Shown piece after piece: positions 1 to 9,529 of a stretch of DNA of 64,000 nt. Numbering within the stretch: position 1 is the stretch's first letter; each line of letters starts with the position of its first letter. The notes beneath the pieces were generated by a model. It saw only the letters and a list, made by a program, of their open reading frames with translations. It was not told where the DNA came from and ran no database searches. Source of the DNA: Arenimonas sp. GDDSR-1 (GTDB taxonomy: Bacteria > Pseudomonadota > Gammaproteobacteria > Xanthomonadales > Xanthomonadaceae); assembly GCF_025980345.1 (NCBI RefSeq), contig NZ_JAPDUI010000001.1, forward strand, positions 59,487 through 123,486. The letters run 5' to 3'. The translations under genes were made by a program, and so were the position numbers.

Positions 1-175
1 CCAGATCGAATTCCTTGAGCTTGGCCAGATGCGTGGAGACCCGCGGCTGTGCAAGGCCGGTAATGGCTGACAACTCGGCCACGGTCAGCTCCTCGTGTTC
101 CAGCAGCGCAAGCAGCCGGACACGTGTCGGATCGGCAAGGACTTTCAGGCACTGCGACCAGGATTCGAGATTCAT
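1..175 (-). CDS. ArsR-family HTH transcriptional regulator (N-terminal part; runs off the window start)
   Basis: Reverse-strand translation from ATG at 175: MNLESWSQCLKVLADPTRVRLLALLEHEELTVAELSAITGLAQPRVSTHLAKLKEFDL, a typical ArsR winged-HTH start. Confidence 0.8.
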   Translation of the reverse strand, partial: MNLESWSQCLKVLADPTRVRLLALLEHEELTVAELSAITGLAQPRVSTHLAKLKEFDL

Positions 176-181
176 GTCATA

Positions 182-199
182 TATCCTTATATCAGGATA
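182..199. promoter_or_regulatory. Inverted repeat TATCCT-N6-AGGATA, candidate ArsR-family operator
   Basis: Perfect 6-bp arms read directly, a few bp upstream of the ArsR start codon. Confidence 0.5.
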
Positions 200-292
200 C
201 AAAGATATAGTTTTTTGCCGGCCATGGCAATACATACGTATGCGCTAAGGGGGTAAAATAGCGCACCGCAAATTTTTCCTGCCGAGGATGAT

Positions 293-1453
293 ATGGATTT
301 TGGCTTCACCGATGAGCAATTGATGATCCGGGACGTGGCGCGCCGCATTGCGCAGGAAAAAATCGCCCCCAGTGCCGAACACTTCGACCGGACCGGTGAG
401 TTTCCGCTGGAAAACATCCGCTTGCTGGGTGAAAACGGGCTGATGGGCATCGAGGTGCCGGAAGCCTACGGCGGAGCCGGCATGGACCCGATCAGTTATG
501 TCCTGGCGATGATCGAAATCGCCGCCGGCGACTGCGCCCATTCCACCATCGTCTCGGTGAACAATTCGCTGTTCTGCAACGGCATCCTCAAGTTCGGCAC
601 CGAAGAGCAGAAACAGCTCTATGTTCGTGCCATCGCGGAAGGACGCGAAATCGGCGCCTTCGCCCTGACCGAACCGCAATCGGGTTCCGATGCCACCGCC
701 ATGCGCTGCCGTGCCGTCAAGCGCGATGACGGCCGCTTCGTCATCAACGGAAAGAAGAGCTGGATCACGTCCGGTCCGGTCGCCAAATACATCGTGCTGT
801 TCGCCATGACCGATCCGGACAAGGGCGCCAAGGGCGTCACCGCATTCATGATCGATACCGCCAAGCCCGGCTTTTTTCGGGGCAAGACCGAACCCAAGCT
901 CGGCATCCGCGCCTCGGCCACCTGCGAAATCGAATTCCAGGACTACATCGCCGAAGCCCATGAAGTTCTGGGTACCGAAGGCGAGGGCTTCAAGATCGCC
1001 ATGGGCGTCCTCGATGCCGGTCGCATCGGCATCGCCTCGCAGGCCGTCGGTCTGGCTCGGGCCGCCTATGAAGCGGCGGTAGCCTATGTCAAGGAACGCA
1101 AAAGTTTCGGCCAGGCCATCGGTTCATTCCAGATGATCCAGGCCAAAATCGCAGACATGAAATGCCGCCTCGACGCCGCCGAGCTGCTGACGCTGCGTGC
1201 GGCCTGGGCCAAGGCCAATGCCGACCGCAACGGCGGACGTTACAGCACCGAAGCTTCAGTGGCCAAGCTCAGCGCTTCCGAAACCGCCATGTTCATCACC
1301 CATCAGGCCCTGCAGATCCACGGTGGCATGGGCTACTCCAAGGAAATGCCGCTCGAGCGTTATTTCCGCGATGCCAAGATTACTGAAATTTACGAGGGTA
1401 CCAGCGAAATCCAGCGTCTGGTCATTGCCCGCAACGAAACCGGACTGCGCTGA
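293..1453 (+). CDS. acyl-CoA dehydrogenase
   Basis: 386 aa; FALTEPQSGSDA, YVKERKSFGQAIGSFQ and QIHGGMGYSKEMPLERYFRDAKITEIYEGTSEIQ motifs. Confidence 0.95.
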   Translation: MDFGFTDEQLMIRDVARRIAQEKIAPSAEHFDRTGEFPLENIRLLGENGLMGIEVPEAYGGAGMDPISYVLAMIEIAAGDCAHSTIVSVNNSLFCNGILKFGTEEQKQLYVRAIAEGREIGAFALTEPQSGSDATAMRCRAVKRDDGRFVINGKKSWITSGPVAKYIVLFAMTDPDKGAKGVTAFMIDTAKPGFFRGKTEPKLGIRASATCEIEFQDYIAEAHEVLGTEGEGFKIAMGVLDAGRIGIASQAVGLARAAYEAAVAYVKERKSFGQAIGSFQMIQAKIADMKCRLDAAELLTLRAAWAKANADRNGGRYSTEASVAKLSASETAMFITHQALQIHGGMGYSKEMPLERYFRDAKITEIYEGTSEIQRLVIARNETGLR

Positions 1454-1486
1454 GCTGTCCGACGTTTATCCAGAGAATATTCCCCC

Positions 1487-4400
1487 ATGACCGTCATCAT
1501 CAATCCTTCGACTTCGGCCATCAAGGCCATCGCCCAGCAGGTGGCCAAGGCCAGCAACGGGCAGGGCGCCGACGCCGATTTCGTCCATGCCGTGCTTTCC
1601 CAGGTATCGCTCGAGGATTTCGAGCTGCAGGACCAGCAGGCCTGGGTCAAGATTCTGGACTCGCTGCTGGACGCATCGCGCGTGCGCAGGCCCGGCATTG
1701 CCAATGTGCGCGTGAATCAGGAAGCCAATCTGGCCTCCGACGGTAGCAGCACCCGCAGCAGTCTGGAAATCGTTTCCGATGATTTCCCGTTTCTGGTCGA
1801 TTCGTTCAAGATGGTTCTGGATACCCTCGGCGTCAGCTGTTACGCCATCGTCCACCCGGTGCTGTCCGTCGAGCGCGATGCCGGCGGCACCTTGACCGCC
1901 GTCCCCGGTCCGGTCAAAGAATCGGTAGTCTGGATGGAAATCGAGCGCCAGAGTGCGGAAACCGCAGAAACCCTGATTGCCGCGATCCGCAGCACGCTGG
2001 AAGATGTGAAGGTCAGTGTCGCCGACTGGCAGCAGATGCGCGAGCGCATGCTCGAAGTCGCCGATATCGCCGCCGTCCAGCGCGTTGACGATGCCGAAAA
2101 CGCACCGGCCGAAGTGAGTGCATTCCTCAAGTGGGCCGCGGAAAATCATTTTACTTTCCTCGGTTACCGCGAATACCGACTGACCGGCAAAGGCGCTTCC
2201 GAATCGCTGGATGCCGTTCCGGGAACAGGACTGGGTCTGCTGCGCGACTCCCATCACAGCGCCCATTCGCGCCCGGTCAGCAGCCTTGGCCGGACCCGGC
2301 GCGACAACCGCGACCTGCTGATCCTGACCAAGACGGCGGCACGGGCCACGGTCCACCGCCCGACTTACATGGACTACATCGGCGTGCTGCATTACGGTGC
2401 CGACGGCCGTGCCCTCGGCGAGTACCGCTTCATTGGCCTGTTCACCACATCGGCCTACAACCGCCGTCCGTGGGAAATTCCGCTGGTTCGCCTGAATTAC
2501 GACAAAGTCATGCAGTCGTCCGGACTCAGCCTGGAAGGCCACAGCGGCAAGGCCCTGCGCCAGATCCTAGAGACCATGCCGCGCGAGGAGCTGTTCCAGG
2601 CCACCCCCGACCAGCTGCTGCAGACCAGTGTCAGCATTCTCAGTCTGCAGGAGCGCTTCCGTCCGAAGCTTTTCATCCGCAAGGATCCGTTCGGCCGTTT
2701 CTTCTCGGTACTGATCTATCTGCCCAAAGACCGCTTCAATACCGAAATCCGGACGCGGATCGAAGACATGCTGATGCAGGCCCTCAATGGCGACCGCATC
2801 GACAAGACGCTCAAAATCGGCGACTCGCCGCTGGCTCAGCTGCATCTGCTGATCCGCCATGACGGCACACAGCCGGCTGCCTACGATGTGGAATCGTTGG
2901 AGGCCGATCTGGCCGCCATCATCCGCAACTGGAAGGATGAATTCCGCGACGCATTGATTCTTGGCTTCGGCGAAGAGCAGGGCATTGCCCTGGCCGGCCG
3001 TTATCTGCCGGCTTTTCCGCAGAGTTATGTGGAGACCGTTACCCCGGAGCAGAGCATCGATGACATCCGCCAGATCGAGCAGCTCACCGCGGATGGCGGT
3101 CTGACCCTCAATCTGTATCAAAAAGAAGACCGCCTGCGTTTCAAACTGTTCAGCCTCGACAAGGAAATCGCGCTGTCCGACGCCTTGCCGATGCTGGAAA
3201 ACCTCGGCATGAAGGTGCTGACAGAAAATCCCTACATTCTGTCGCTGGACGAACGCAAAGTCATCATCCAGGACTTTGCAATTGAAAGCGCTGCCGTCGT
3301 CGCTGTCGAACACATCAAAGCCGACTTCGAGCAGGCCTTCGGCGCCGTCTGGCGCGGGCAGTGCGAAAACGACGGCTTCAACCGTCTGGTCACCCTTGCC
3401 GGACTGGACTGGCGCCAGGTCGCGGTGCTGCGCGCCTATTGCAAGTACCTGTTGCAGATCGGCGTACCGTTCTCGCAGACCTACATGGAAGAAACCATGC
3501 AGCGCTATCCGGCGGTGGCGCGCATTCTGATCGGGCTGTTCGATGCCCGGTTCAACCCGGATCTGGGTGGTAGCAATGCCGATCTTGCACCGACCCTGAA
3601 ACGCATGGGGGTCGATTCGGCAGAACGCTATCTGGCCAATTTCGTCGCGACTTCGCGCGATGAACAGATCGGCGCCGTCGATAAACTTCTCGGTAAACAA
3701 CTGGCCAAAGTCGCCAGTCTGGATGAAGACCGCATTCTGCGTGCCTTCGCATCGGTCATCAAAGCCACGCTGCGCAGCAGCTTCTATCAAACCCAAGATC
3801 GCCAGGGCAAGGCCAAGGATTACTTCAGCTTCAAGTTTGATCCCGCTCTGGTGCCGGACATTCCGAAGCCGGTGCCGTACCGTGAGATATTCGTGTATTC
3901 CCCCTTCGTCGAAGGCGTGCATCTGCGTTTCGGACCGGTCGCACGGGGCGGCCTGCGCTGGTCGGACCGCCGTGAAGATTTCCGGACCGAGGTGCTCGGT
4001 CTGGTCAAAGCCCAGATGGTGAAGAACACCGTCATCGTACCGGTCGGTTCGAAAGGCGGGTTTTTCGCCAAACGTCCGCCGGCAGGCGGCGACCGCGATG
4101 CGGTGCTGGCCGAAGGCATTGCCTGCTACAAACGCTTCATCAACGGCTTGCTCGACATCACCGACAATCTGGTCAACGGCCAGATCGTGCACCCGCAGAA
4201 CGTGGTGCGGCACGACGGCGACGACCCGTATCTGGTGGTTGCCGCAGACAAGGGGACGGCCACCTTCTCCGACATCGCCAACGGCATATCGGCCGAACAC
4301 GGATTCTGGCTGGGCGATGCCTTCGCTTCCGGCGGCTCGGTCGGTTACGACCATAAAGGCATGGGCATCACCGCCAAAGGCGCCTGGGAATCGGTCAAGC

Positions 4401-6355
4401 GCCACTTCCGTGCACTCGGCCGCAACAGCCAGACCGAAGATTTCACCTGCGTCGGCATCGGTGACATGTCGGGTGACGTTTTCGGCAACGGCATGCTGTT
4501 GTCGCGCCATATCCGCCTGCTGGCGGCCTTCGATCACCGCCATATTTTCCTCGATCCGAATCCGGATGCCGCCACCACCTTCGTCGAGCGCCAGCGTCTG
4601 TTCGCACTGCCGCGCTCGAGCTGGGAAGACTACGATGCCAGCCTGATTTCCAAAGGCGGCGGTGTATTCCCGCGCAGTGCCAAATCGATTCCGCTCAGCC
4701 CTGAAATCAAGGCTGCGCTCGGCATCGATCCGGATACCGCCGAAATGAGCCCGAACCAACTGATGAATGCCATTCTGAAGGCGCCGGTCGATCTGCTCTG
4801 GAACGGCGGCATCGGAACCTATGTCAAGTCCGGTTCCGAAACCCATGCCGACTGCGGCGACCGCGCCAACAACGGCCTGCGCGTCAATGGCAGCGAATTG
4901 CGTTGCCGGATGGTGGGCGAGGGCGGCAATCTGGGCATGACCCAGCGCGGCCGCATCGAAGCCGCCCAGCATGGCGTTCTGCTCAATACCGACTTCATCG
5001 ACAACTCGGCCGGCGTCGATACCTCCGATCATGAAGTCAACATCAAGATCCTGCTCGGCGCGGCGGTGCTTGCCGGCGAACTGACGCTGGAACAGCGCAA
5101 TGCCCTGCTGGCCAGCATGACTGATGAGGTCGGCGAATTGGTCCTGGTCGATAATTACCGGCAGAATCAGGCGCTCAGCCTGATGGAGTCGATGAGCGCC
5201 CAGCGTCTGGGCTCGTTCACGCATTTCATCCAGACCCTCGAAGCGGAAGGTCTGCTCGACCGCGCCATTGAATTCCTGCCCAGCGATGCCGAACTGGCTG
5301 AGCGTAAAGCCAAAGGGCAGGGACTGACCCGTCCGGAGCTTTCGGTTCTGCTGAGCTATGACAAGATCGTCATCTTCAACCAGCTTCTGGACTCGGATGT
5401 GCCGGAAGATCCGTTCCTATCCAAGGAGCTGCAGCGCTATTTCCCGAAGCCGCTTCAGGAGAAATACGCCGATTACATGCTCAGCCACCGTCTGCGCCGC
5501 GAAATCATCGCCACCGCAGTGACCAATTCACTGGTCAATCGCATGGGTTCGACCTTCCTGCTTCGCATGCAGGAAGACACCGGCGAAACGCCGTCACAAA
5601 TTGCAAAAGCCTACACGATCATCCGTGAAAGCATGCTGGCACGCGAGCTCTGGGCCGAAATCGACGCGCTCGACCACAAGGTCGGCGAAAACGTTCAGTT
5701 GGAGGCGCTTGCCGGCATCTGGCATCTGCAACGCAATCTGACCCGTTGGCTAATCGCCTTGCCCGGCCTGCTGCTGGACATCGCGCGCATGGTCGAACGC
5801 TATCAGGAGCCGTTCAGCACCTTGCTGCAGTCCCTGCCGGAAGCCCTGACCGCGTCAGACAAGGCGGCCTTCAATGCCGAATTCAGCCGTCTGTCGGGAC
5901 TCGGCATGTCACCGCGTCTGGCCCATTTCCTCTCGGCATTGCCGTACCTGAATTCGGCGATGGACATCATCGAACTCAGCCTGCTCGAGAAGCAGCCGGT
6001 GATGGCGGTGGCCCAGGCCCATTTCGCGCTCAGTGATGCCCTGCACATCAACTGGCTGATGGAAAATGTCGAACTGCTGCCGGTGACCGGCCGTTGGCAG
6101 GCCCAGGCCCGCGGCGTTCTGCGTGATGAGCTGCAGGCGCAACAGCGCCAGTTGGTCAGCACCGTTCTGGCTACCGCACAATCCGGAAAATCGCCGGCGG
6201 ACTGGGTCAGGGCATGGCTTTCGCGTGACGATGCGGCGTTGAAGTACACGCTCGGCATGTTCACCGACATGCGCTCTCTGAGCGAAATGGATTTCCCGAC
6301 GCTCTCGGTTGCCGTGAGGCGTCTGGCGCAGATTGCCTCCACCGGCGTACGCTGA
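1487..6355 (+). CDS. NAD-specific glutamate dehydrogenase, large (~180 kDa) type
   Basis: 1622 aa uninterrupted; FGPVARGGLRWSDRREDFRTEVLGLVKAQMVKN, PVGSKGGFF, GIGDMSGDVFGNGM, DLLWNGGIGTYVK. Confidence 0.96.
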   Translation: MTVIINPSTSAIKAIAQQVAKASNGQGADADFVHAVLSQVSLEDFELQDQQAWVKILDSLLDASRVRRPGIANVRVNQEANLASDGSSTRSSLEIVSDDFPFLVDSFKMVLDTLGVSCYAIVHPVLSVERDAGGTLTAVPGPVKESVVWMEIERQSAETAETLIAAIRSTLEDVKVSVADWQQMRERMLEVADIAAVQRVDDAENAPAEVSAFLKWAAENHFTFLGYREYRLTGKGASESLDAVPGTGLGLLRDSHHSAHSRPVSSLGRTRRDNRDLLILTKTAARATVHRPTYMDYIGVLHYGADGRALGEYRFIGLFTTSAYNRRPWEIPLVRLNYDKVMQSSGLSLEGHSGKALRQILETMPREELFQATPDQLLQTSVSILSLQERFRPKLFIRKDPFGRFFSVLIYLPKDRFNTEIRTRIEDMLMQALNGDRIDKTLKIGDSPLAQLHLLIRHDGTQPAAYDVESLEADLAAIIRNWKDEFRDALILGFGEEQGIALAGRYLPAFPQSYVETVTPEQSIDDIRQIEQLTADGGLTLNLYQKEDRLRFKLFSLDKEIALSDALPMLENLGMKVLTENPYILSLDERKVIIQDFAIESAAVVAVEHIKADFEQAFGAVWRGQCENDGFNRLVTLAGLDWRQVAVLRAYCKYLLQIGVPFSQTYMEETMQRYPAVARILIGLFDARFNPDLGGSNADLAPTLKRMGVDSAERYLANFVATSRDEQIGAVDKLLGKQLAKVASLDEDRILRAFASVIKATLRSSFYQTQDRQGKAKDYFSFKFDPALVPDIPKPVPYREIFVYSPFVEGVHLRFGPVARGGLRWSDRREDFRTEVLGLVKAQMVKNTVIVPVGSKGGFFAKRPPAGGDRDAVLAEGIACYKRFINGLLDITDNLVNGQIVHPQNVVRHDGDDPYLVVAADKGTATFSDIANGISAEHGFWLGDAFASGGSVGYDHKGMGITAKGAWESVKRHFRALGRNSQTEDFTCVGIGDMSGDVFGNGMLLSRHIRLLAAFDHRHIFLDPNPDAATTFVERQRLFALPRSSWEDYDASLISKGGGVFPRSAKSIPLSPEIKAALGIDPDTAEMSPNQLMNAILKAPVDLLWNGGIGTYVKSGSETHADCGDRANNGLRVNGSELRCRMVGEGGNLGMTQRGRIEAAQHGVLLNTDFIDNSAGVDTSDHEVNIKILLGAAVLAGELTLEQRNALLASMTDEVGELVLVDNYRQNQALSLMESMSAQRLGSFTHFIQTLEAEGLLDRAIEFLPSDAELAERKAKGQGLTRPELSVLLSYDKIVIFNQLLDSDVPEDPFLSKELQRYFPKPLQEKYADYMLSHRLRREIIATAVTNSLVNRMGSTFLLRMQEDTGETPSQIAKAYTIIRESMLARELWAEIDALDHKVGENVQLEALAGIWHLQRNLTRWLIALPGLLLDIARMVERYQEPFSTLLQSLPEALTASDKAAFNAEFSRLSGLGMSPRLAHFLSALPYLNSAMDIIELSLLEKQPVMAVAQAHFALSDALHINWLMENVELLPVTGRWQAQARGVLRDELQAQQRQLVSTVLATAQSGKSPADWVRAWLSRDDAALKYTLGMFTDMRSLSEMDFPTLSVAVRRLAQIASTGVR

Positions 6356-6362
6356 TATGGTC

Positions 6363-6386
6363 GGGCACATCGGTTATGATGTGCCC
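6363..6386 (+). other. Stem-loop GGGCACAT-N8-ATGTGCCC in the gdh-nadK intergenic gap
   Basis: Perfect 8-bp arms (9 bp counting flanking C/G); no T-tract follows. Confidence 0.5.
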
Positions 6387-6394
6387 GTGATGCC

Positions 6395-7183
6395 ATGGAG
6401 CCGCCCGTGAAGCTTTCCGATCCGCCGAAAATTGCCTTCGTCGCCAGTCCCGTGGCCGGCGCACAGGAGGCCCTGCAGGCCCTGGTCGCGCAATACGGAC
6501 AATGTCCGCCGGAGTCGGCCGAAGCCATCTGCGCGCTCGGCGGCGATGGCTTCATGCTTTCGACACTGCACCGATACGCGCCGTTGTCGCTGCCCGTATT
6601 CGGGATGAAACTCGGCAGCGTCGGATTCCTGATGAACCATTACCGCGCCGAAGGCCTGATCGAGCGCCTGCGCAACGCCGAATGCAGCACGCTCAAGCCG
6701 CTGGAAATGGAAGCCCTGACCGAAGCTGGCATGCGCTACCGGTTTCTGGCCTACAACGAAGTCTCGTTGCTGCGCCAGACCCGTCAGGCCGCCCAGCTGG
6801 AGGTATCGCTCAACGGCCAGGTCCGTCTCGATGAATTGGTCTGTGACGGCATTATGGTGGCGACGCCGGCCGGAAGCACGGCCTATAACTTCTCGGCGAT
6901 GGGTCCGATCCTGCCCCTGGGTTCCGCGGTCATCGCACTGACGCCCATCGCGCCGTTCCGCCCCCGACGCTGGCGCGGTGCCATCCTGCGGGCCGACACG
7001 CTGATCAGGCTGCGCGTACTGGACCCTTACAAGCGTCCGGTCAGCGTCACTGCCGATTCGCATGAAGTCCGGGATGTCGTGGAAGTCAGCATCCGCGAAG
7101 GCAATGAAAACACGGTACGTCTGCTGTTCGATCCCGAACATAACCTGGATGACCGGATCCTCAACGAACAGTTCGTGACCTGA
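6395..7183 (+). CDS. nadK: NAD kinase
   Basis: [54 protein letters not shown] motifs; 262 aa. Confidence 0.93.
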   Translation: MEPPVKLSDPPKIAFVASPVAGAQEALQALVAQYGQCPPESAEAICALGGDGFMLSTLHRYAPLSLPVFGMKLGSVGFLMNHYRAEGLIERLRNAECSTLKPLEMEALTEAGMRYRFLAYNEVSLLRQTRQAAQLEVSLNGQVRLDELVCDGIMVATPAGSTAYNFSAMGPILPLGSAVIALTPIAPFRPRRWRGAILRADTLIRLRVLDPYKRPVSVTADSHEVRDVVEVSIREGNENTVRLLFDPEHNLDDRILNEQFVT

Positions 7184-7222
7184 TTCTCGTCCGATGAGAA
7201 TCCCATCGGCCATACTGAGCGC

Positions 7223-8149
7223 ATGAACGGCCAACCGACATCGCATCCCGCTCAATCGCAGGCTCCCTTGGTGGTCGCGATAACGGCGCGCGCACTGTTC
7301 CATCTGGAAGACGGACATCATGTTTTCGAGCAGCAGGGCATTGCGGCATATGCCGAGTACCAGCGCTTGCATGAAAATGACATTCTGCCGCAGGGCATCG
7401 CGTTTCCCCTGGTCCGCAAGCTGCTGGCGCTGAATGCCGGTGCGCCGCCCGAACATCCACGGGTGGAGGTCATCCTGCTGTCGCGCAACAGCTCCGATAC
7501 CGGTCTGCGTATTTTTAATTCCATTGAACATTACGGCTTGAAAATCACCCGTGCCGTATTTACCAGCGGCGCCGAGGTCTATCCTTACATCCAGCCATTC
7601 GGTGCCCAGTTATTCCTTTCCGCCAATCCGGATTCAGTGCGTTCAGCCCTAGAGCATGGCATTGCAGCCGCCACAATCCTACCGGCTGTTGCAGCGGAAC
7701 AAGTACACCCGGAGCTGCGCATCGCCTTCGATGGCGATGCCGTGATATTTGGCGATGAATCCGAGCGGGTTTCCCAGGAGGGCGGCCTGGCCGCTTTTCA
7801 CGCCCATGAGGCGGCCCGCGCTCACGAGCCGCTTTCCGGCGGTCCGTTCAAGGGGTTCCTGTCGGCCTTGCATGATCTGCAGGAGTGTTTTCCGCCCGAT
7901 GCCAGTCCGATCCGGACCGCATTGGTGACGGCGCGTTCGGCGCCCGCGCACAAGCGCGTGATTCTGACGCTGCGCCAGTGGGGCGTCCGCCTCGATGAAT
8001 CGCTGTTTCTGGGCGGGCGCGACAAAGGTCCGTTTCTGGAGGCGTTCGGTGCCGATCTTTTTTTCGATGACTCCAGTCACAACATCGACAGCGCGCGCCT
8101 GCATGTGGCCGCCGGCCACGTGCCGCACGGGGTGTCCAATAATAAATAA
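7223..8149 (+). CDS. 5'-nucleotidase (cytosolic NT5C1-like family)
   Basis: VVAITARALFHLEDGHHVFEQQGIAAYAEYQ, VEVILLSRNSSDTGLRIFNSIEHYGL; 308 aa. Confidence 0.8.
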   Translation: MNGQPTSHPAQSQAPLVVAITARALFHLEDGHHVFEQQGIAAYAEYQRLHENDILPQGIAFPLVRKLLALNAGAPPEHPRVEVILLSRNSSDTGLRIFNSIEHYGLKITRAVFTSGAEVYPYIQPFGAQLFLSANPDSVRSALEHGIAAATILPAVAAEQVHPELRIAFDGDAVIFGDESERVSQEGGLAAFHAHEAARAHEPLSGGPFKGFLSALHDLQECFPPDASPIRTALVTARSAPAHKRVILTLRQWGVRLDESLFLGGRDKGPFLEAFGADLFFDDSSHNIDSARLHVAAGHVPHGVSNNK

Positions 8150-8190
8150 GCTTGGAAAACATCGGTTTAGTGGGTTATTACGCGCTCGTA

Positions 8191-8210
8191 AAATATTCAA
8201 CTACAAAATT
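8191..8210. promoter_or_regulatory. Candidate PuuR-like operator AAATATTCAACTACAAAATT upstream of the putrescine ABC operon
   Basis: 17/20 identical to 40663..40682 upstream of the PuuR-like gene. Confidence 0.45.
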
Positions 8211-8299
8211 AAAAAAGCGGTTAATATTATTGACATGCGGTCGTCAGCCGCCGTTTTGCCCGCTACTATTCCATTACAAATCCAAGAGAGAGGGAAGCC

Positions 8300-9481
8300 A
8301 TGCGCAATAATCTGAAATCCGCACTGCTCGTCACGGGCGTCGCACTGGCCCTGACGGCCTGCAAGAAAGAAAACACCGATGCTCCGGCCGAGCAGAGCGC
8401 CGCGCCGGAGCCGTCCACGGCGCTGGAAGGCGAGCTGTCGATTGTTGCCTGGCCGGGCTATATCGAGCGCGGTGAAACCGATAAAAACTATGACTGGGTC
8501 TCCGGATTCGAAACCGAAACCGGCTGCAAGGTCAGCGTGAAGACCGCGGGCAACTCCGATGAAATGGTGGCCCTGATGAATCAGGGCGGCTACGATCTGG
8601 TCACCGCCTCCGGTGATGCCTCCCTGCGTCTGGTCGCCGGCGGCAAGGTACAGGCCATCGACATCAGCCGCATCAAATCCTATGCCGCCATCGATGCCCG
8701 CCTGCAGAATGCCGCCTGGCATACCGTGGACGGCAAGCATTACGGCGTGCCCTACCAATGGGGTCCGAATGTGCTGATGTACAGCACGAAGACGTTCAAG
8801 ACCGCGCCGGCCAGCTGGGGTGTGGTGTTCGAGGAACAGACGTTGCCCGACGGCAAATCCAACAAAGGACGTATCCAGGCTTTCGATGGCCCCATTTACA
8901 TTGCCGATGCCGCGCTCTACCTGAAAGCCAAGCGTCCCGAACTCGGAATTACCGATCCCTACGCCTTGAATGAAACCCAGTATGCCGCCGCCATCGATCT
9001 GCTGAAGAAGCAGAAGGCCCTGGTCCATCGTTACTGGCATGACGCCACCGTCCAGATGAGCGATTTCAAAAACGAAGGCGTGGTCGCTTCCGGCTCATGG
9101 CCGTATCAGGTCAACGCCCTGCAGCTGGAGAAACAGCCGATTGCCTCCGTGATTCCTTCCGAAGGCGCCACCGGCTGGGCCGATACCACCATGCTGCATG
9201 CCGATGCCAAACATCCGAACTGCGCCTATGCCTGGATGGAATGGTCAATCAGTCCGAAAGTGCAGGGGGATGTCGCCTCTTGGTTCGGCTCGTTGCCGGC
9301 GGTGCCCGCGGCTTGCGAAAACAATGCATTGCTCGGAGCGGAAGGCTGCAAGACCAACGGAATGGATAATTTCGACAAGATCCATTTCTGGAGAACACCG
9401 GAAGCCAAATGCAGCGATGCCGCAGGTTGCGTGCCTTACAGCCGATGGACCCAGGATTACATTGCCATCATGGGCGGCTGA
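8300..9481 (+). CDS. polyamine (putrescine/spermidine-type) ABC transporter substrate-binding lipoprotein, YdcS/PotF-like
   Basis: Lipobox LALTACKKE; ELSIVAWPGYIERG; heads an operon with ABC ATPase, two permeases and an ALDH. Confidence 0.85.
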   Translation: MRNNLKSALLVTGVALALTACKKENTDAPAEQSAAPEPSTALEGELSIVAWPGYIERGETDKNYDWVSGFETETGCKVSVKTAGNSDEMVALMNQGGYDLVTASGDASLRLVAGGKVQAIDISRIKSYAAIDARLQNAAWHTVDGKHYGVPYQWGPNVLMYSTKTFKTAPASWGVVFEEQTLPDGKSNKGRIQAFDGPIYIADAALYLKAKRPELGITDPYALNETQYAAAIDLLKKQKALVHRYWHDATVQMSDFKNEGVVASGSWPYQVNALQLEKQPIASVIPSEGATGWADTTMLHADAKHPNCAYAWMEWSISPKVQGDVASWFGSLPAVPAACENNALLGAEGCKTNGMDNFDKIHFWRTPEAKCSDAAGCVPYSRWTQDYIAIMGG

Positions 9482-9499
9482 GTAGGCGTAAAACAACAG

Positions 9500-9527
9500 C
9501 GAGGGGATTTTCCCCTCGTTTTTTTTT
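9500..9527 (+). terminator. Rho-independent terminator inside the ABC transporter operon
   Basis: CGAGGGGA-TTT-TCCCCTCG followed by nine T. Confidence 0.9.
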
Positions 9528-9529
9528 GA

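Noticed and set aside
2567-5224. 885-aa minus-strand ORF opposite NAD-glutamate dehydrogenase
   Set aside because: Shadow ORF: fully antisense to a conserved gene, low-complexity His/Gln/Arg/Gly-rich composition, no recognisable family; typical of high-GC codon bias.
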